64,000 nt of DNA from Saccharothrix saharensis (GCF_006716745.1 NZ_VFPP01000001.1:7823386-7887385), one strand, 5' to 3'; counted from the stretch's first letter, positions 47,775 through 56,597 are shown. The notes: a model not told the origin generated them from the letters alone. A program made the numbers and translations.

Positions 47775-48063
47775 CAGCGCGGTTCCGGTGCCAGCCCGAG
47801 CCGCCGGCGGCAGTCGGGCGGCCGTCGGCGATCCGCTCGATGGTGTCCAGCGTGGGCAGCCGCCGCCGGCGCATGTACTCGCTGATCCGACCCTGCGCGA
47901 TGCCCGTGACGCCCGCCAGGTCGTTCTGGCTGTACCCGGCGTAGCGCCGCAGCAGGACGAGCAGGCTCGCGATGTCCCGCGCCTCCAGCGCGGCGACGAC
48001 CTCCAGGCGCGACCACAGGCTGTCCGGCACCCGCGCGACCCATCCGGCTCTCCGTCGTTCCAT
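47775..48063 (-). pseudogene. XRE-type HTH gene, frameshifted and truncated
   Basis: From ATG 48063 (MERRRAGWVARVPDSLWSRL) an XRE-like N-terminal module is intact: LEARDIASLLVLLRRYAGYS, QNDLAGVTGIAQGRISEYMR and LPTLDTIERIADG. This is the start of actinobacterial HTH-plus-TPR regulators of about 400 residues. After IADG the frame runs into nonsense antisense to the IclR gene. One frame over, the expected continuation RLPPAARAGTGTAL appears and stops at 47730. A one-base shift near 47822 and loss of the C-terminal part therefore explain it. It could still make a short HTH peptide. Confidence 0.6.
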
Positions 48064-48213
48064 GACAAGTCCCCCCGACTGGGAATCGCCCGGCACCCCG
48101 GGGAGCGTTACGGAAGGGAGCCGCGCAATCACACGGTGATATCTCACCCTGTGCTGCCGTACCCACCGCGCTCCCTGGGACGGTTCGGGTCCGTCGACCT
48201 TCGGGGGGATCGA

Positions 48214-48714
48214 ATGCGTCACCTGACCAAGTTGTTCGCGGTGCTGGGACTGCTGCTCGCCGCGCTCGCCGTCGCACCCGCGGGCGCGTCGGCCGGTGTG
48301 CCGTCCGCGCGGACCGCGCACACTCCGATCCAGAGCGTGCACGACTGGCGCTGTCTGGACGCGGACGTGTCGTCGCCGACCCACAACGGCACCGCGGTGC
48401 AGATCTGGGACTGCAACGGCTGGGACAACCAGAAGTGGACCTACTACGACGACTACACCATCCGCAGCACGCACGACGGCCGCTGCCTGGACGCGGACGT
48501 CTCGTCGCCGACGCACGACGGCACGAGGGTCCAGTTGTGGGACTGCAACGGCTGGGACAACCAGAAGTGGACCATGTACACCAACGGCGAGATCGTGAGC
48601 TGGCACGACGGCCGGTGCCTCGACCTGGACGTGTCGTCGCCGACGCACAACGGGAGCCGGGTGCAGGTCTGGACGTGCAACGGCTGGGCCAACCAGGCCT
48701 GGTACAAGTCCTGA
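48214..48714 (+). CDS. Secreted ricin-B-type lectin
   Basis: A 166-residue protein with a signal peptide (about 1-28: MRHLTKLFAVLGLLLAALAV, then APAGASAG) and a single beta-trefoil of three near-identical repeats of about 42 residues. Each has RCLDADVSSPTHNGT-like, VQIWDCNGWDNQKW-like segments (QKW, QKW, QAW) with Cys pairs. These QxW repeats bind galactose/xylose-type sugars in plant and bacterial lectins. It has no catalytic domain, unlike most actinobacterial ricin-B modules attached to glycosidases. Free-standing, followed by a bidirectional hairpin. Confidence 0.92.
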   Translation: MRHLTKLFAVLGLLLAALAVAPAGASAGVPSARTAHTPIQSVHDWRCLDADVSSPTHNGTAVQIWDCNGWDNQKWTYYDDYTIRSTHDGRCLDADVSSPTHDGTRVQLWDCNGWDNQKWTMYTNGEIVSWHDGRCLDLDVSSPTHNGSRVQVWTCNGWANQAWYKS

Positions 48715-48722
48715 CGAACGCG

Positions 48723-48756
48723 GTGTGCGCCCCGGCCCGGTGGTCGGGGCGCACAC
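48723..48756. terminator. Bidirectional terminator after lectin gene
   Basis: GTGTGCGCCCCG and CGGGGCGCACAC form a perfect 12-bp stem with a ten-base loop, 8 bases after the lectin stop and 8 before the convergent MarR-GNAT stop. Confidence 0.86.
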
Positions 48757-48764
48757 CCGCGCCG

Positions 48765-49661
48765 TCACAGGTCCAGCGACCAGGTCTGCGCCTCGACGTC
48801 GCGGCCGAACAGGCGTTCCGGGGCGCTCGTCTCGACGCGGAAGCCGGCCTTCTCGTAGATGTGCCGTGACGCGGCGAGCCCGGCCACGGTCCACAGCACC
48901 ACCCGCGCGTACCCGGTCCGGCGGGCGAAGCGCAGGCACTCGTCCACCAGCCGCGCGCCGATGCCCAGGCCGCGCGCGGCGGGTTCGACCAGCAGCAGGC
49001 GCAGCTTGGCGGTGCGGTCGTCGACGCGCACGCAGAACACGGACCCGACCGGTTCGCCGTCGACCTCGGCGATCCACGCCGCCTCGCGGTCGGGGCGGTG
49101 GTGCTCCGCGAACTCGGCCGCGACCCGCGCGACCAGCGCCTCGAAGGTCTGGTCGAAGCCGCACTCCTCCGCGTACCGCACCCCGTGCCGGTTGACCACC
49201 CACCCGAGGTCACCCGGCCGCAACGGTCGCAGCAGGTAGGACCGGGGGAAGCCGGTGAGCAGGCGTTCCACCTTGCGCATGGACGCCACCAGCTCGGCGC
49301 GGTCCGACGGCGGCACGCGGGCCAGCAGCGCGCCGATCCCGGCGTCCGAGCGGGCGTTCAGCTCGGTGAACACCGACTCGCCGCGCGGCGTGAGGGCGAC
49401 GACGCGGCGTCGGGCGTCGCGCTCCGACGCCGTGCGGGTGACCAGGCCGTCGCGCTCGAAGCGGCTCAGGATGCGGCTGAGGTAGCCGGCGTCCAGGTCG
49501 AGCGCGGTCCGCAGGTCGGGCACCTCGCACGCGCCCCCGGCCAGCTCGAACAGCACCCGCACCCCGGTCAGCGAGTACGGCGAGTCGAGGTAGCCGCGGT
49601 CGAGCACGCCGATCACGCCGGTGTAGAAGCGGTTGAACGCGCGCACGTCCGCGACCGTCAT
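48765..49661 (-). CDS. MarR regulator fused to GNAT acetyltransferase
   Basis: A 298-residue fusion. Residues 1-140 are a MarR winged helix (RAFNRFYTGVIGVLDRGYLD, DLDAGYLSRILSRFERDGLV, ASERDARRRVVALTPRGESV). Residues 143-298 are a GNAT domain (LRPGDLGWVVNRHGVRYAEE, AWIAEVDGEPVGSVFCVRVD, LRLLLVEPAARGLGIGARLV with the acetyl-CoA loop RGLGIG). This architecture recurs in bacteria; the acetyl acceptor is unknown. A 15-base palindrome lies 20 bases upstream of the ATG and should be its own operator. Monocistronic. Confidence 0.92.
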   Translation of the reverse strand: MTVADVRAFNRFYTGVIGVLDRGYLDSPYSLTGVRVLFELAGGACEVPDLRTALDLDAGYLSRILSRFERDGLVTRTASERDARRRVVALTPRGESVFTELNARSDAGIGALLARVPPSDRAELVASMRKVERLLTGFPRSYLLRPLRPGDLGWVVNRHGVRYAEECGFDQTFEALVARVAAEFAEHHRPDREAAWIAEVDGEPVGSVFCVRVDDRTAKLRLLLVEPAARGLGIGARLVDECLRFARRTGYARVVLWTVAGLAASRHIYEKAGFRVETSAPERLFGRDVEAQTWSLDL

Positions 49662-49681
49662 CGTCGACCCCCCACTGAATT

Positions 49682-49696
49682 GTTGACGGAGTCAAC
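49682..49696. promoter_or_regulatory. Candidate operator of MarR-GNAT gene
   Basis: GTTGAC-GGA-GTCAAC is a perfect inverted repeat immediately upstream of the MarR-GNAT ATG, in an otherwise AT-richer 36-base gap after the end of the PAP2/kinase gene. Autoregulation is the simplest reading. Confidence 0.6.
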
Positions 49697-49697
49697 C

Positions 49698-51131
49698 TTA
49701 TTCGAGGGGTCGGTAGACGGCCAGCGCGGCGGGCCGGGCGCGGAACTCGAACTCCGACCCGGTGGGGCCCACCTCGCCGTCGGTCGCGATGGCCACCTCG
49801 CCCTCGCGCAGCCGCACGTCCAGCCAGCGCGTTTCCAGGTGCCGGTAGGTGCGGCTGCGGTGCAGCGAGCCGAGCAGCGCGCCCAGGAAGAACCGGGCCC
49901 GCGAGAACCGGGTGTCGGCGCGGATGTACCGCACGTCCATCAGGCCCGCGTCCAGCGCCGGGCGCATGGTCGGCGCGAAGCCCTTGGGCCGGTACGGGCC
50001 GTTGCCGACGAACAGCATCCACACCAGGTGCGGCTCGCCGTTCAGCTCCACCCGCAGCGGGCGTGACGTGCGCAGGACCCGGGCCAGCGCGATGCCCGCG
50101 GCCGGCCACTTGCCCCACCTGTCCTGCAACTGCTCCCGCATCCGGACCATGTCGGGGTAGCCGCCGAGGCTCGCGGTGTTGACGAACCAGCGCGGGCCGG
50201 CGCCGTCCACCGACACCGCCGCCAGGTCCACCAGCACGCCGTCGCCGTCCGCGACCGCTCGCGCCGTGTCGTCCAGCCCCCGCACGCCGACGTCGCGGGC
50301 GAAGTGGTTCAGCGTCCCGGCGGGCACCAGGACCAGCGGCAACCGGTGCGCCGCCGCCAGCGCCGCGACCGCCGCGACCGACCCGTCACCGCCCGCCACC
50401 CCCAGCGCGTGCGGAGCGTGATCGGCGATCACCGTGTCGAGATCCTCGATTCCCACGATCGTGGCTTTGGGCCATTCCTGCAGGATCTCGGCGGTCGGGT
50501 CGGTCCCGCCCAGGCCCGCGCTCGGGTTCACCACGACCACCAGGCCCTCGCCGTCGACCAGCGCCTCCAGCTCCTGGTGCTCGCGCGCCGACGCGGGCTC
50601 GGTGCGGCCCAGCGGCCACCAGCGCCTGGTCAGCAGGGCCGCGCCGATCCCGATCGCGGTACCCGCGACCACGTCCGACGGCCAGTGCACGCCCGTGTGC
50701 ACCCGGGAGTACGCCACCGCCGCGGCGACCGGCGCGACCGCCGCGGCCAGCGCGGGCGACTCCATCGCCAGCGCAGTGGTGAACGCCGCCGCCGACGCCG
50801 CGTGCCCGGACGGGAACGACGACGACGTGGGGCGTTTGGTCAGCCGCCGGGGCACGAGCAGCAGGTCGGCGGCGGGTCGACGGCGCGGGAACAGGCGTTT
50901 CGCGACCAGGCTCGCGCTGAAGCTCGCCCCGCCGATCGCCGCCAGCCCGCGCAGCGCCGCCCGCCGCGTCACCCCTTTGCGCAACACCAGCACGCCCGCC
51001 ACCACGAGCCACAACACGCTGTGGTTGGCGGCGCGCGACACCGTCTTCATCCCCTCGTCGACCGGGGAGGCGCGCAACGCCCCGGAACGCCTCATCACGG
51101 CCAGGTCCAGGCGGTTCACTCGTCGGAGCAC
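49698..51131 (-). CDS. Fused PAP2 phosphatase and diacylglycerol/sphingosine-kinase-like protein
   Basis: A 477-residue bifunctional lipid enzyme. The N-terminal membrane PAP2 half (about 1-185) has the three phosphatase motifs: KRLFPRRRP, FPSGHAASA and SRVHTGVHWPSDVVAG. The C-terminal DAGK-catalytic half (about 190-477) has VVVVNPSAGLGG, the nucleotide motif GVAGGDGSVAAVAALA and PLVLVPAGTLNHFARDVG. Such fusions phosphorylate and dephosphorylate lipids at the membrane; the exact substrate is unknown. A second GTG four codons in (VNRLDLAV) is a possible start. It diverges from pafA by 80 bases. Confidence 0.9.
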   Translation of the reverse strand: MLRRVNRLDLAVMRRSGALRASPVDEGMKTVSRAANHSVLWLVVAGVLVLRKGVTRRAALRGLAAIGGASFSASLVAKRLFPRRRPAADLLLVPRRLTKRPTSSSFPSGHAASAAAFTTALAMESPALAAAVAPVAAAVAYSRVHTGVHWPSDVVAGTAIGIGAALLTRRWWPLGRTEPASAREHQELEALVDGEGLVVVVNPSAGLGGTDPTAEILQEWPKATIVGIEDLDTVIADHAPHALGVAGGDGSVAAVAALAAAHRLPLVLVPAGTLNHFARDVGVRGLDDTARAVADGDGVLVDLAAVSVDGAGPRWFVNTASLGGYPDMVRMREQLQDRWGKWPAAGIALARVLRTSRPLRVELNGEPHLVWMLFVGNGPYRPKGFAPTMRPALDAGLMDVRYIRADTRFSRARFFLGALLGSLHRSRTYRHLETRWLDVRLREGEVAIATDGEVGPTGSEFEFRARPAALAVYRPLE

Positions 51132-51199
51132 ACAAGAACGTTATCCGCGAAAACGGCGCGACGCCCGATTGGATCACTGAGGAAAGCGCCGAATGCGCC

Positions 51200-51205
51200 T
51201 ACTGT
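51200..51205 (+). promoter_or_regulatory. -10-like hexamer of pafA, likely leaderless
   Basis: TACTGT lies 6 bases before the pafA ATG. TGAGGG in between could act as a weak ribosome-binding site but is too close to the ATG. Confidence 0.42.
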
Positions 51206-51211
51206 TGAGGG

Positions 51212-52570
51212 ATGCAGCGGCGGATCTTCGGCATTGAGACTGAGTTCGGGGTGACCTGCACCTTCCACGGGCAGCGCAGGCTGTCCCCGGATGAGGTCGC
51301 GCGTTATCTGTTCCGCCGGGTCGTCTCGTGGGGACGCTCGTCGAACGTCTTCCTGCGCAACGGCTCTCGGCTCTACCTGGACGTGGGCTCGCACCCCGAG
51401 TACGCCACGGCGGAGTGCGACGACCTCGCCCAGCTCGTGACGCATGACAAGGCTGGTGAGCGGATCCTCGAGGACCTGCTCGTCGACGCCGAGCGCAGGC
51501 TCGCCGACGAGGGCATCGGGGGAGACATCTTCCTGTTCAAGAACAACACCGACTCCGCGGGCAACTCCTACGGTTGCCACGAGAACTACCTGGTCGCGCG
51601 GGCGGGGGAGTTCTCCCGCATCGCCGACGTCCTGCTGCCGTTCCTGGTGACCCGGCAGCTCATCTGCGGCGCGGGCAAGGTGCTCCAGACGCCGCGCGGA
51701 GCGGTCTACTGCCTGTCGCAGCGGGCCGAGCACATCTGGGAGGGCGTGTCCAGCGCCACCACCCGGTCCCGCCCGATCATCAACACCCGCGACGAGCCGC
51801 ACGCCGACGCCGAGCGCTACCGCAGGCTCCACGTCATCGTCGGCGACTCGAACATGTCCGAGGTGACCACGCTGCTCAAGGTGGGCAGCGCCAACCTCGT
51901 GCTGGAGATGATCGAGCAGGGCGTCCAGTTCCGCGACTTCAGCCTGGACAACCCGATCCGCGCGATCCGCGAGATCAGCCACGACCTGACCGGCAGGCGC
52001 ACCGTGCGGCTGGCGGGCGGCAAGGAGGCCTCGGCGCTGGACATCCAGCGCGAGTACTACGAGCGCGCGGTGGAGCACGTGGCCAAGCGCGCGCCCGACC
52101 CCATGGCGGAACGGGTGCTGGAGCTGTGGGGGCGCACGCTGGACGCGGTCGAGGCCGAGGACCTGTCCAAGATCGACCGCGAGATCGACTGGGCCATCAA
52201 GTACCGGCTGATGGAGCGCTACCAGGCCAAGCACGGCATGGACCTGTCCAACCCGCGCATCGCCCAGCTCGACCTCGCCTACCACGACATCCGGCGCGGC
52301 CGGGGCATCTTCGACCTGCTCCAGCGCAAGGACCAGGTGGAACGGGTGACCGACGACGGCGAGATCGAGGCCGCCAAGGACACCCCGCCGCAGACCACGC
52401 GAGCCAAGCTGCGCGGTGACTTCATCGCCGCCGCGCAGGCCGCGGGCCGCGACTTCACCGTCGACTGGGTGCACCTCAAGCTCAACGACCAGGCGCAGCG
52501 CACCGTGCTGTGCAAGGACCCGTTCCGCGCGGTGGACGAACGCGTGGAGCGACTGATCTCGTCTCTCTAG
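51212..52570 (+). CDS. pafA: Pup-protein ligase PafA
   Basis: A 452-residue enzyme of the carboxylate-amine-ligase fold. It phosphorylates the terminal Glu of Pup with ATP and transfers it to substrate lysines. [19 protein letters not shown] is the N-terminal nucleotide-binding strand, the catalytic base is Asp57 in [17 protein letters not shown], and [20 protein letters not shown] and [20 protein letters not shown] parallel those of Dop. The Dop loop is absent, confirming PafA. It is separated from the dop-pup-prcBA unit by about 9.5 kb that includes the glycerol operon, and from pafB by 4.9 kb. Confidence 0.97.
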   Translation: MQRRIFGIETEFGVTCTFHGQRRLSPDEVARYLFRRVVSWGRSSNVFLRNGSRLYLDVGSHPEYATAECDDLAQLVTHDKAGERILEDLLVDAERRLADEGIGGDIFLFKNNTDSAGNSYGCHENYLVARAGEFSRIADVLLPFLVTRQLICGAGKVLQTPRGAVYCLSQRAEHIWEGVSSATTRSRPIINTRDEPHADAERYRRLHVIVGDSNMSEVTTLLKVGSANLVLEMIEQGVQFRDFSLDNPIRAIREISHDLTGRRTVRLAGGKEASALDIQREYYERAVEHVAKRAPDPMAERVLELWGRTLDAVEAEDLSKIDREIDWAIKYRLMERYQAKHGMDLSNPRIAQLDLAYHDIRRGRGIFDLLQRKDQVERVTDDGEIEAAKDTPPQTTRAKLRGDFIAAAQAAGRDFTVDWVHLKLNDQAQRTVLCKDPFRAVDERVERLISSL

Positions 52571-52610
52571 CGGTACGCCGGGCGGGGGATCTTCGTGAGG
52601 CTCACACCAC

Positions 52611-53493
52611 ATGGAGATCCTCCTCCTGGCGACGGCCACGGCGGCGTCGCTGCCGGCCGCACCACCGGCCCAGGCGCACGAGGCGTCCTGGGAACCGCAC
52701 CCCACCGGTGTCGACGTGCGGCTGCGCGCGGTGTCGGCGGTGAACTCGCACGTCGCGTGGGCCAGCGGCAAGGGCACCGTGCTGCGCACCACCGACGGCG
52801 GCGCGTCCTGGCGGGCCGTGACGCCGCCCGACGCGGCCGACCTCGACTTCCGCGACGTCGAGGCGTTCGACGCGTGGCACGCGGTCGCGCTGACCGCGGG
52901 CCCGGCGGACACCTCGCGCCTCTACCGCACCTGGCGACGGCGGCCGGTCGTGGCAGCGGGTGCCGGAGGGGAACTTCCCGCCCGCGCTGCCCGGCGAGTT
53001 CGGGTTCGCCGCCAGCGGCCAGTGCGTGACCACGGCCGGGCCGCGGGACGCGTGGATCGCCACCGGCGGCGGCGCGACCGCCCGCGTCCTGCACTCGGGT
53101 GACGGCGGCCGGCACTGGACGGTGTCGGACACGCCGCTGTCCAGCTCGGCGTCCACGGGCGTGTTCTCGGTGGCGTTCCGCACGCACCGCCGGGGTGTCG
53201 TCGTCGGCGGCGACCACAAGAACCCGGCGTCGCGGGTCGCGGGCCTGGCGTGGAGCGGGGACGGTGGCGCGACGTGGGACGGTCCCGCGCAGGCGCCGTT
53301 CGGCTACCGGTCCGGCGCGGCGTGGTGGGGTGACGCGGTGGTCGCGGTGGGCCCGACCGGCAGCGAGCTCAGCCGCGACGGCGGCCGGACCTGGCGGTCC
53401 CCGGACACCGGCAGCTTCGACACCATCGACTGCGCCGCGGTGTGCTGGGCCGCGGGTGAGCGCGGTCGTGCGGGCGTGCTGAGCAGGGGATAG
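52611..53493 (+). pseudogene. YCF48/BNR-repeat secreted protein gene with one frameshift
   Basis: The first frame (52611 to about 52931) encodes a signal peptide (MEILLLATATAASLPAAPPA, then QAHE) and beta-propeller repeats (VAWASGKGTVLRTTDGGASW, DFRDVEAFDAWHAVAL, SRLYRT). The second frame, from 52933, continues exactly where expected: GDGGRSWQRVPEGNFPPALP, then ATARVLHSGDGGRHWTVSDT and GAAWWGDAVVAVGPTGSELS to the stop. One extra T at about 52932 explains the break. Such WD40/YVTN/BNR-like proteins are secreted and of unknown role. It may be a real pseudogene or a sequencing error; everything else is intact. Confidence 0.8.
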
Positions 53494-53502
53494 GCGCGAG
53501 CG

Positions 53503-53528
53503 GACCCCGGGTCGAGTGTCCCGGGGTC
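53503..53528 (+). terminator. Terminator after YCF48-like gene
   Basis: GACCCCGGG and CCCGGGGTC form a 9-bp stem with an eight-base loop, followed by TTCTCC, 9 bases after the stop. Confidence 0.8.
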
Positions 53529-53580
53529 TTCTCCGGCCTGATTGACAAAGTAGATTTTTACGTACAAGCTCGCTTTCGCG

Positions 53581-54138
53581 ATGAGAGACGTCCTGTACCT
53601 GGAGCAGATCGAGCAGGCCGAGGCACTGCTCAAGCCGCAACGCGTCGAGGTGCTGCGGCAACTGGCCGAGCCGCGGTCGTGCACCGAGGTGGCCGCCGCG
53701 CTCGACCAGACCCCGCAGCGGGTCTACTACCACGTGAAACGCCTGGTCGAAGCCGGTCTGGTGACACAGGTGAACGAGCGGCGCGTGCGCGGCATCAACG
53801 AGGGCGTGTACCAGGCGAGCGCGCGCTCGTACTGGTTGTCGCCGGCGCTGGTCGGCCGGCTCGGGCTGCGCCGCGCCCGGGACGAGCTGAGCCTGGACCA
53901 CCTGCTGGACCTGGTGGAACAGGTCCAGTCCGACATCGCGGGCCTGGACCGCACGCGGCCCGAGCTGCCGTCGCTGGGGGTGTCCGGCGGGATCAGGGTG
54001 CACCCCGACCGGCGGCAGGAGTTCTTCGACGACCTGAGGACGACCCTGCAGGACCTGTTCACCCGCTACGGCGGCGCGGAGGGCGACGCCTTCCGACTGG
54101 CCGTGGCGTGCTATCCGAAGGAGGAGACCGATGAGTGA
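53581..54138 (+). CDS. ArsR-like HTH regulator coupled to SRPBCC gene
   Basis: A 185-residue protein with a winged helix (about 12-65: LLKPQRVEVLRQLAEPRSCT, then EVAAALDQTPQRVYYHVKRL and VEAGLVTQV) and a helical C-terminal domain that includes a ferredoxin-like tail (GGIRVHPDRRQEFFDDLRTT). It resembles helix-turn-helix proteins that accompany SRPBCC genes. Upstream is a good -35 TTGACA at 53542 and an AT-rich stretch (GTAGATTTTTACGTACAAG), with the gene starting 33 bases later. The next gene overlaps its stop by 8 bases (ATGAGTGA). Confidence 0.85.
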   Translation: MRDVLYLEQIEQAEALLKPQRVEVLRQLAEPRSCTEVAAALDQTPQRVYYHVKRLVEAGLVTQVNERRVRGINEGVYQASARSYWLSPALVGRLGLRRARDELSLDHLLDLVEQVQSDIAGLDRTRPELPSLGVSGGIRVHPDRRQEFFDDLRTTLQDLFTRYGGAEGDAFRLAVACYPKEETDE

Positions 54139-55006
54139 GACCGTGATCCTTCGCGCCCGCACGACAGCGTCCGTCGAGCGCGTGCACCGGGCCCTGACCG
54201 ACGCCGGCGAGCTGGGCACGTGGCTGGCCGAGCACGCGGTGGTGGAGCTGCCCGACCGGTTCGCCTTCTGGGGCCGCTACACGCCCGAGGGCGACGTGCC
54301 GCACCAGACGCTGCGGCACGTCGACGACCACTCGCTGCGGTTCGACTGGAAGATCGGCGGCGAGGACACCACCGTCGGGATCGACTGGGCGACCGAGGGC
54401 GACGACACGGTGGTCACGGTGTCGCAGAGCCACTTCCCCGGCTGGGGAGTGGCCGTCGCGGAGACCAGCGTCCTCGGCTACCTCTACACGTACTGGTGCC
54501 TGTCCCTGGCCAACCTGGTCGACCACGTCGAAGGCCGCCCGCTCACCCCGAAGGTCGACTTCGGCACGACCGCGATGCGCGGCCAGGTGCTGATCGACGC
54601 GCCGGTGGACGCGGTGGCCCACTCGCTGGTCGACGCGGAGCAGTACTCGCGGTGGTTCGGCGCGAAGATCGACATCGAGCCGTGGGTGGGCGGCCGGGTC
54701 GCCATGGGCGGCTTCGAGCTGAACCCCGAACCCGCGAAGGTGGTCGACTTCGAGCCCGGCCGGCGGATGGGCGTCGACTGGGGCGGCATGGTGTCGACCT
54801 GGGAGCTGGCCGAGTCCGGCGGCGGCACCAGGCTGACGTTCGTGCAGAGCGGGTTCGACACCGGTGAGCCGCCGTACGGGGCGTGGGCGGGCTGGCTGTC
54901 GGGCGTGGCCGAGCTGCGCCGCTTCCACGAGCTGCCCGACTGGCGGCCGATCTGGCTGCGGCCCGACGTGCCGGGGCTGCCCGAGGGCATGCTCAGCGAG
55001 AGCTGA
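54131..55006 (+). CDS. Tandem SRPBCC (AHSA1-like) domain protein
   Basis: A 291-residue protein of two SRPBCC domains: the first (about 1-145) with LRARTTASVERVHRALTDAG and DWATEGDDTVVTVSQSHFPG, the second (about 150-265) with VLIDAPVDAVAHSLVDAEQY, GGRVAMGGFELNPEPAKVVD and GTRLTFVQSGFD. SRPBCC domains form hydrophobic cavities and act as ligand binders or Hsp90-cochaperone-like proteins. It is translationally coupled to the preceding regulator, which probably controls it. Overlaps the convergent response regulator by 14 bases. Ligand unknown. Confidence 0.87.
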   Translation: MSETVILRARTTASVERVHRALTDAGELGTWLAEHAVVELPDRFAFWGRYTPEGDVPHQTLRHVDDHSLRFDWKIGGEDTTVGIDWATEGDDTVVTVSQSHFPGWGVAVAETSVLGYLYTYWCLSLANLVDHVEGRPLTPKVDFGTTAMRGQVLIDAPVDAVAHSLVDAEQYSRWFGAKIDIEPWVGGRVAMGGFELNPEPAKVVDFEPGRRMGVDWGGMVSTWELAESGGGTRLTFVQSGFDTGEPPYGAWAGWLSGVAELRRFHELPDWRPIWLRPDVPGLPEGMLSES

Positions 55007-55622
55007 GGCGGATCAGCTTCAGCTCGACGGCGGTCCGCACCGCCGCCGTCCTGGTGTCCACGCCCAGCTTGTCGAAGATCCGCACCAGGTGCGTCTTCAC
55101 CGTCGCCTCGCTGATGAACAGCGCCTTCGCGATCTCCCGGTTGGACAGGCCCCGGGCCAGGTGGTCGAGGATCTGCACCTCGCGCTTGGTCACCGCGGGC
55201 GCGGGCGCGCCGCGCAGCAGGCGGCGGGCGATGTCGGGGGACAGCACCGTGCGGCCGGTGGACCCCTGGCGGACCGCGGCGGCCAGCTCGTCGGGCGGGG
55301 AGTCCTTGAGCAGGTAGCCCGTCGCACCGGCCTCGACCGCGCGCACCACGTCCGCGTCCGAGTCGTACGTGGTCAGCACCACGACCTGCGGCGGGTCCGG
55401 CAGGGCCCGGATGCGCCGGGTGGCCTCCACGCCGTCGATGCCCGCGCCGAGCTGGAGGTCCATCAGGACCACGTCGACGTCCCGCGTGGCGGCCAGGCGG
55501 ACCGCGTCCTCGCCGGTGGCGGCCTCGGCGACCACCTCGAAGTCGCGGGCCAGCAGCCCGGCCAGGCCGAACCGGACCACCGGGTGGTCGTCCACCACCA
55601 GCACCCGCAGCGGCCCGGTCAC
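54993..55622 (-). CDS. NarL/LuxR-type response regulator (system 3)
   Basis: A 209-residue regulator. The receiver has acidic DDH near the N-terminus, phosphoacceptor Asp55 (VVLMDLQLGAGIDGVEATRR), Thr in VVLTTYD and Lys in YLLKDSP. The LuxR HTH reads KREVQILDHLARGLSNREIA, then KALFISEATVKTHLVRIFDK. Its GTG overlaps the kinase TGA. With the kinase and the divergent HbpS-like gene it resembles the SenS-SenR-HbpS redox-sensing locus of Streptomyces reticuli, although similarity to SenR itself cannot be measured here. Confidence 0.91.
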   Translation of the reverse strand: MTGPLRVLVVDDHPVVRFGLAGLLARDFEVVAEAATGEDAVRLAATRDVDVVLMDLQLGAGIDGVEATRRIRALPDPPQVVVLTTYDSDADVVRAVEAGATGYLLKDSPPDELAAAVRQGSTGRTVLSPDIARRLLRGAPAPAVTKREVQILDHLARGLSNREIAKALFISEATVKTHLVRIFDKLGVDTRTAAVRTAVELKLIRLSSR

Positions 55623-56584
55623 GGCGTCGGCACGCTCACGGCCAGCGCCGTGCCCTCGCCCGGCGCGCTCTCCACCGTCATCGTGCCGCCCAGCTCGGCG
55701 ACCCGGTCGCGGATCGCGTCCAACCCGTAACCGCGGCCCGGCTCGGGGCGGATCGCGGCCGGGTCGAACCCGCGGCCGTCGTCGCACACGTCGAGCGTCA
55801 CCGCGTCACCCAGGTAGGTCAGCGTGATCACGGCGGTGGTGGCGCCGGCGTGCTCGCGGACGTTGGCCAACGCGCCCTGCGCGACCCGCAGCAACGCCAC
55901 CTCCACCGGCACCGGCAGCGGGTACGGCTCACCCTCCACCCCGACCCGGTCGCACAGGGCGCGCAACGCGTCGGTCAGCGTGCGGCCCTGCAAGGGGGAC
56001 AGGTCGCGCACGAACCGGCGCGCCTCGGCCAGGTTCTCCTTGGCCACCTCGCGGGCGCGGTCGGTGTCGCCGAGCTCCAGCAGCAGCGTGATGCTGGACA
56101 GGCCCTGCGCCAGCGTGTCGTGGATCTCCCGGGCCAGCCGCTGCCGCTCCTCCAGCGCGCCCGCCCGGCGCAGCAGCCGGCGGCGGTCGAAGAACACGGC
56201 GGCCGTGATGACCGCGACCCCGACCGGCCCCAGCACCAGGCTCGGCTCGACCGCGTCGGCCAGCCGCACCTGCGCCAGCACCACGGCGGCGGTCAGCACG
56301 GCGGCCAGCGGCACGGCCGGCCGCGGGCGCAGTTGCCGCAGGCACTGGAAGAACAGCGGGATGGCGCACCAGCCGAAGCTCGGCGCGAGCCACACCAGCG
56401 CCAGCCACAGCGCCAGCACGGCGGGCAGCGCGGCGGTCCACCGCACGCCCACCGGGTAGGCCGCGCCCAGCACGGCGGCGGTGACCAGCACGGCGGGCGC
56501 GACGCCGTGGTACGCGACGTACCGCGCCGCCGACGCCGTCAACAGCACGTAGAAGCCCGCGTGCATCGCCCGGTGCAGCCACAC
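55619..56584 (-). CDS. NarL-system sensor histidine kinase (system 3)
   Basis: A 321-residue kinase with about five N-terminal helices (about 1-115, including AAVLGAAYPVGVRWTAALPA and AVLTAAVVLAQVRLADAVEP), phosphoacceptor His in RLAREIHDTLAQGLSSITLL, N-box VAQGALANVREHAGA and G-box GRGYGLDAIRDRVAELGG. GTG 56584 is chosen because TAGGGT lies 7 bases upstream; ATG 56566 is an alternative. Divergent from the HbpS-like gene with 145 bases between starts. In the Streptomyces system the extracytoplasmic HbpS acts on the kinase. Confidence 0.88.
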   Translation of the reverse strand: MWLHRAMHAGFYVLLTASAARYVAYHGVAPAVLVTAAVLGAAYPVGVRWTAALPAVLALWLALVWLAPSFGWCAIPLFFQCLRQLRPRPAVPLAAVLTAAVVLAQVRLADAVEPSLVLGPVGVAVITAAVFFDRRRLLRRAGALEERQRLAREIHDTLAQGLSSITLLLELGDTDRAREVAKENLAEARRFVRDLSPLQGRTLTDALRALCDRVGVEGEPYPLPVPVEVALLRVAQGALANVREHAGATTAVITLTYLGDAVTLDVCDDGRGFDPAAIRPEPGRGYGLDAIRDRVAELGGTMTVESAPGEGTALAVSVPTP

Positions 56585-56591
56585 GGGGCCG

Positions 56592-56597
56592 ACCCTA
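56592..56597 (-). promoter_or_regulatory. -10-like hexamer of kinase 3 gene
   Basis: On the reverse strand TAGGGT lies 7 bases before the chosen GTG, supporting a leaderless start. Confidence 0.45.
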
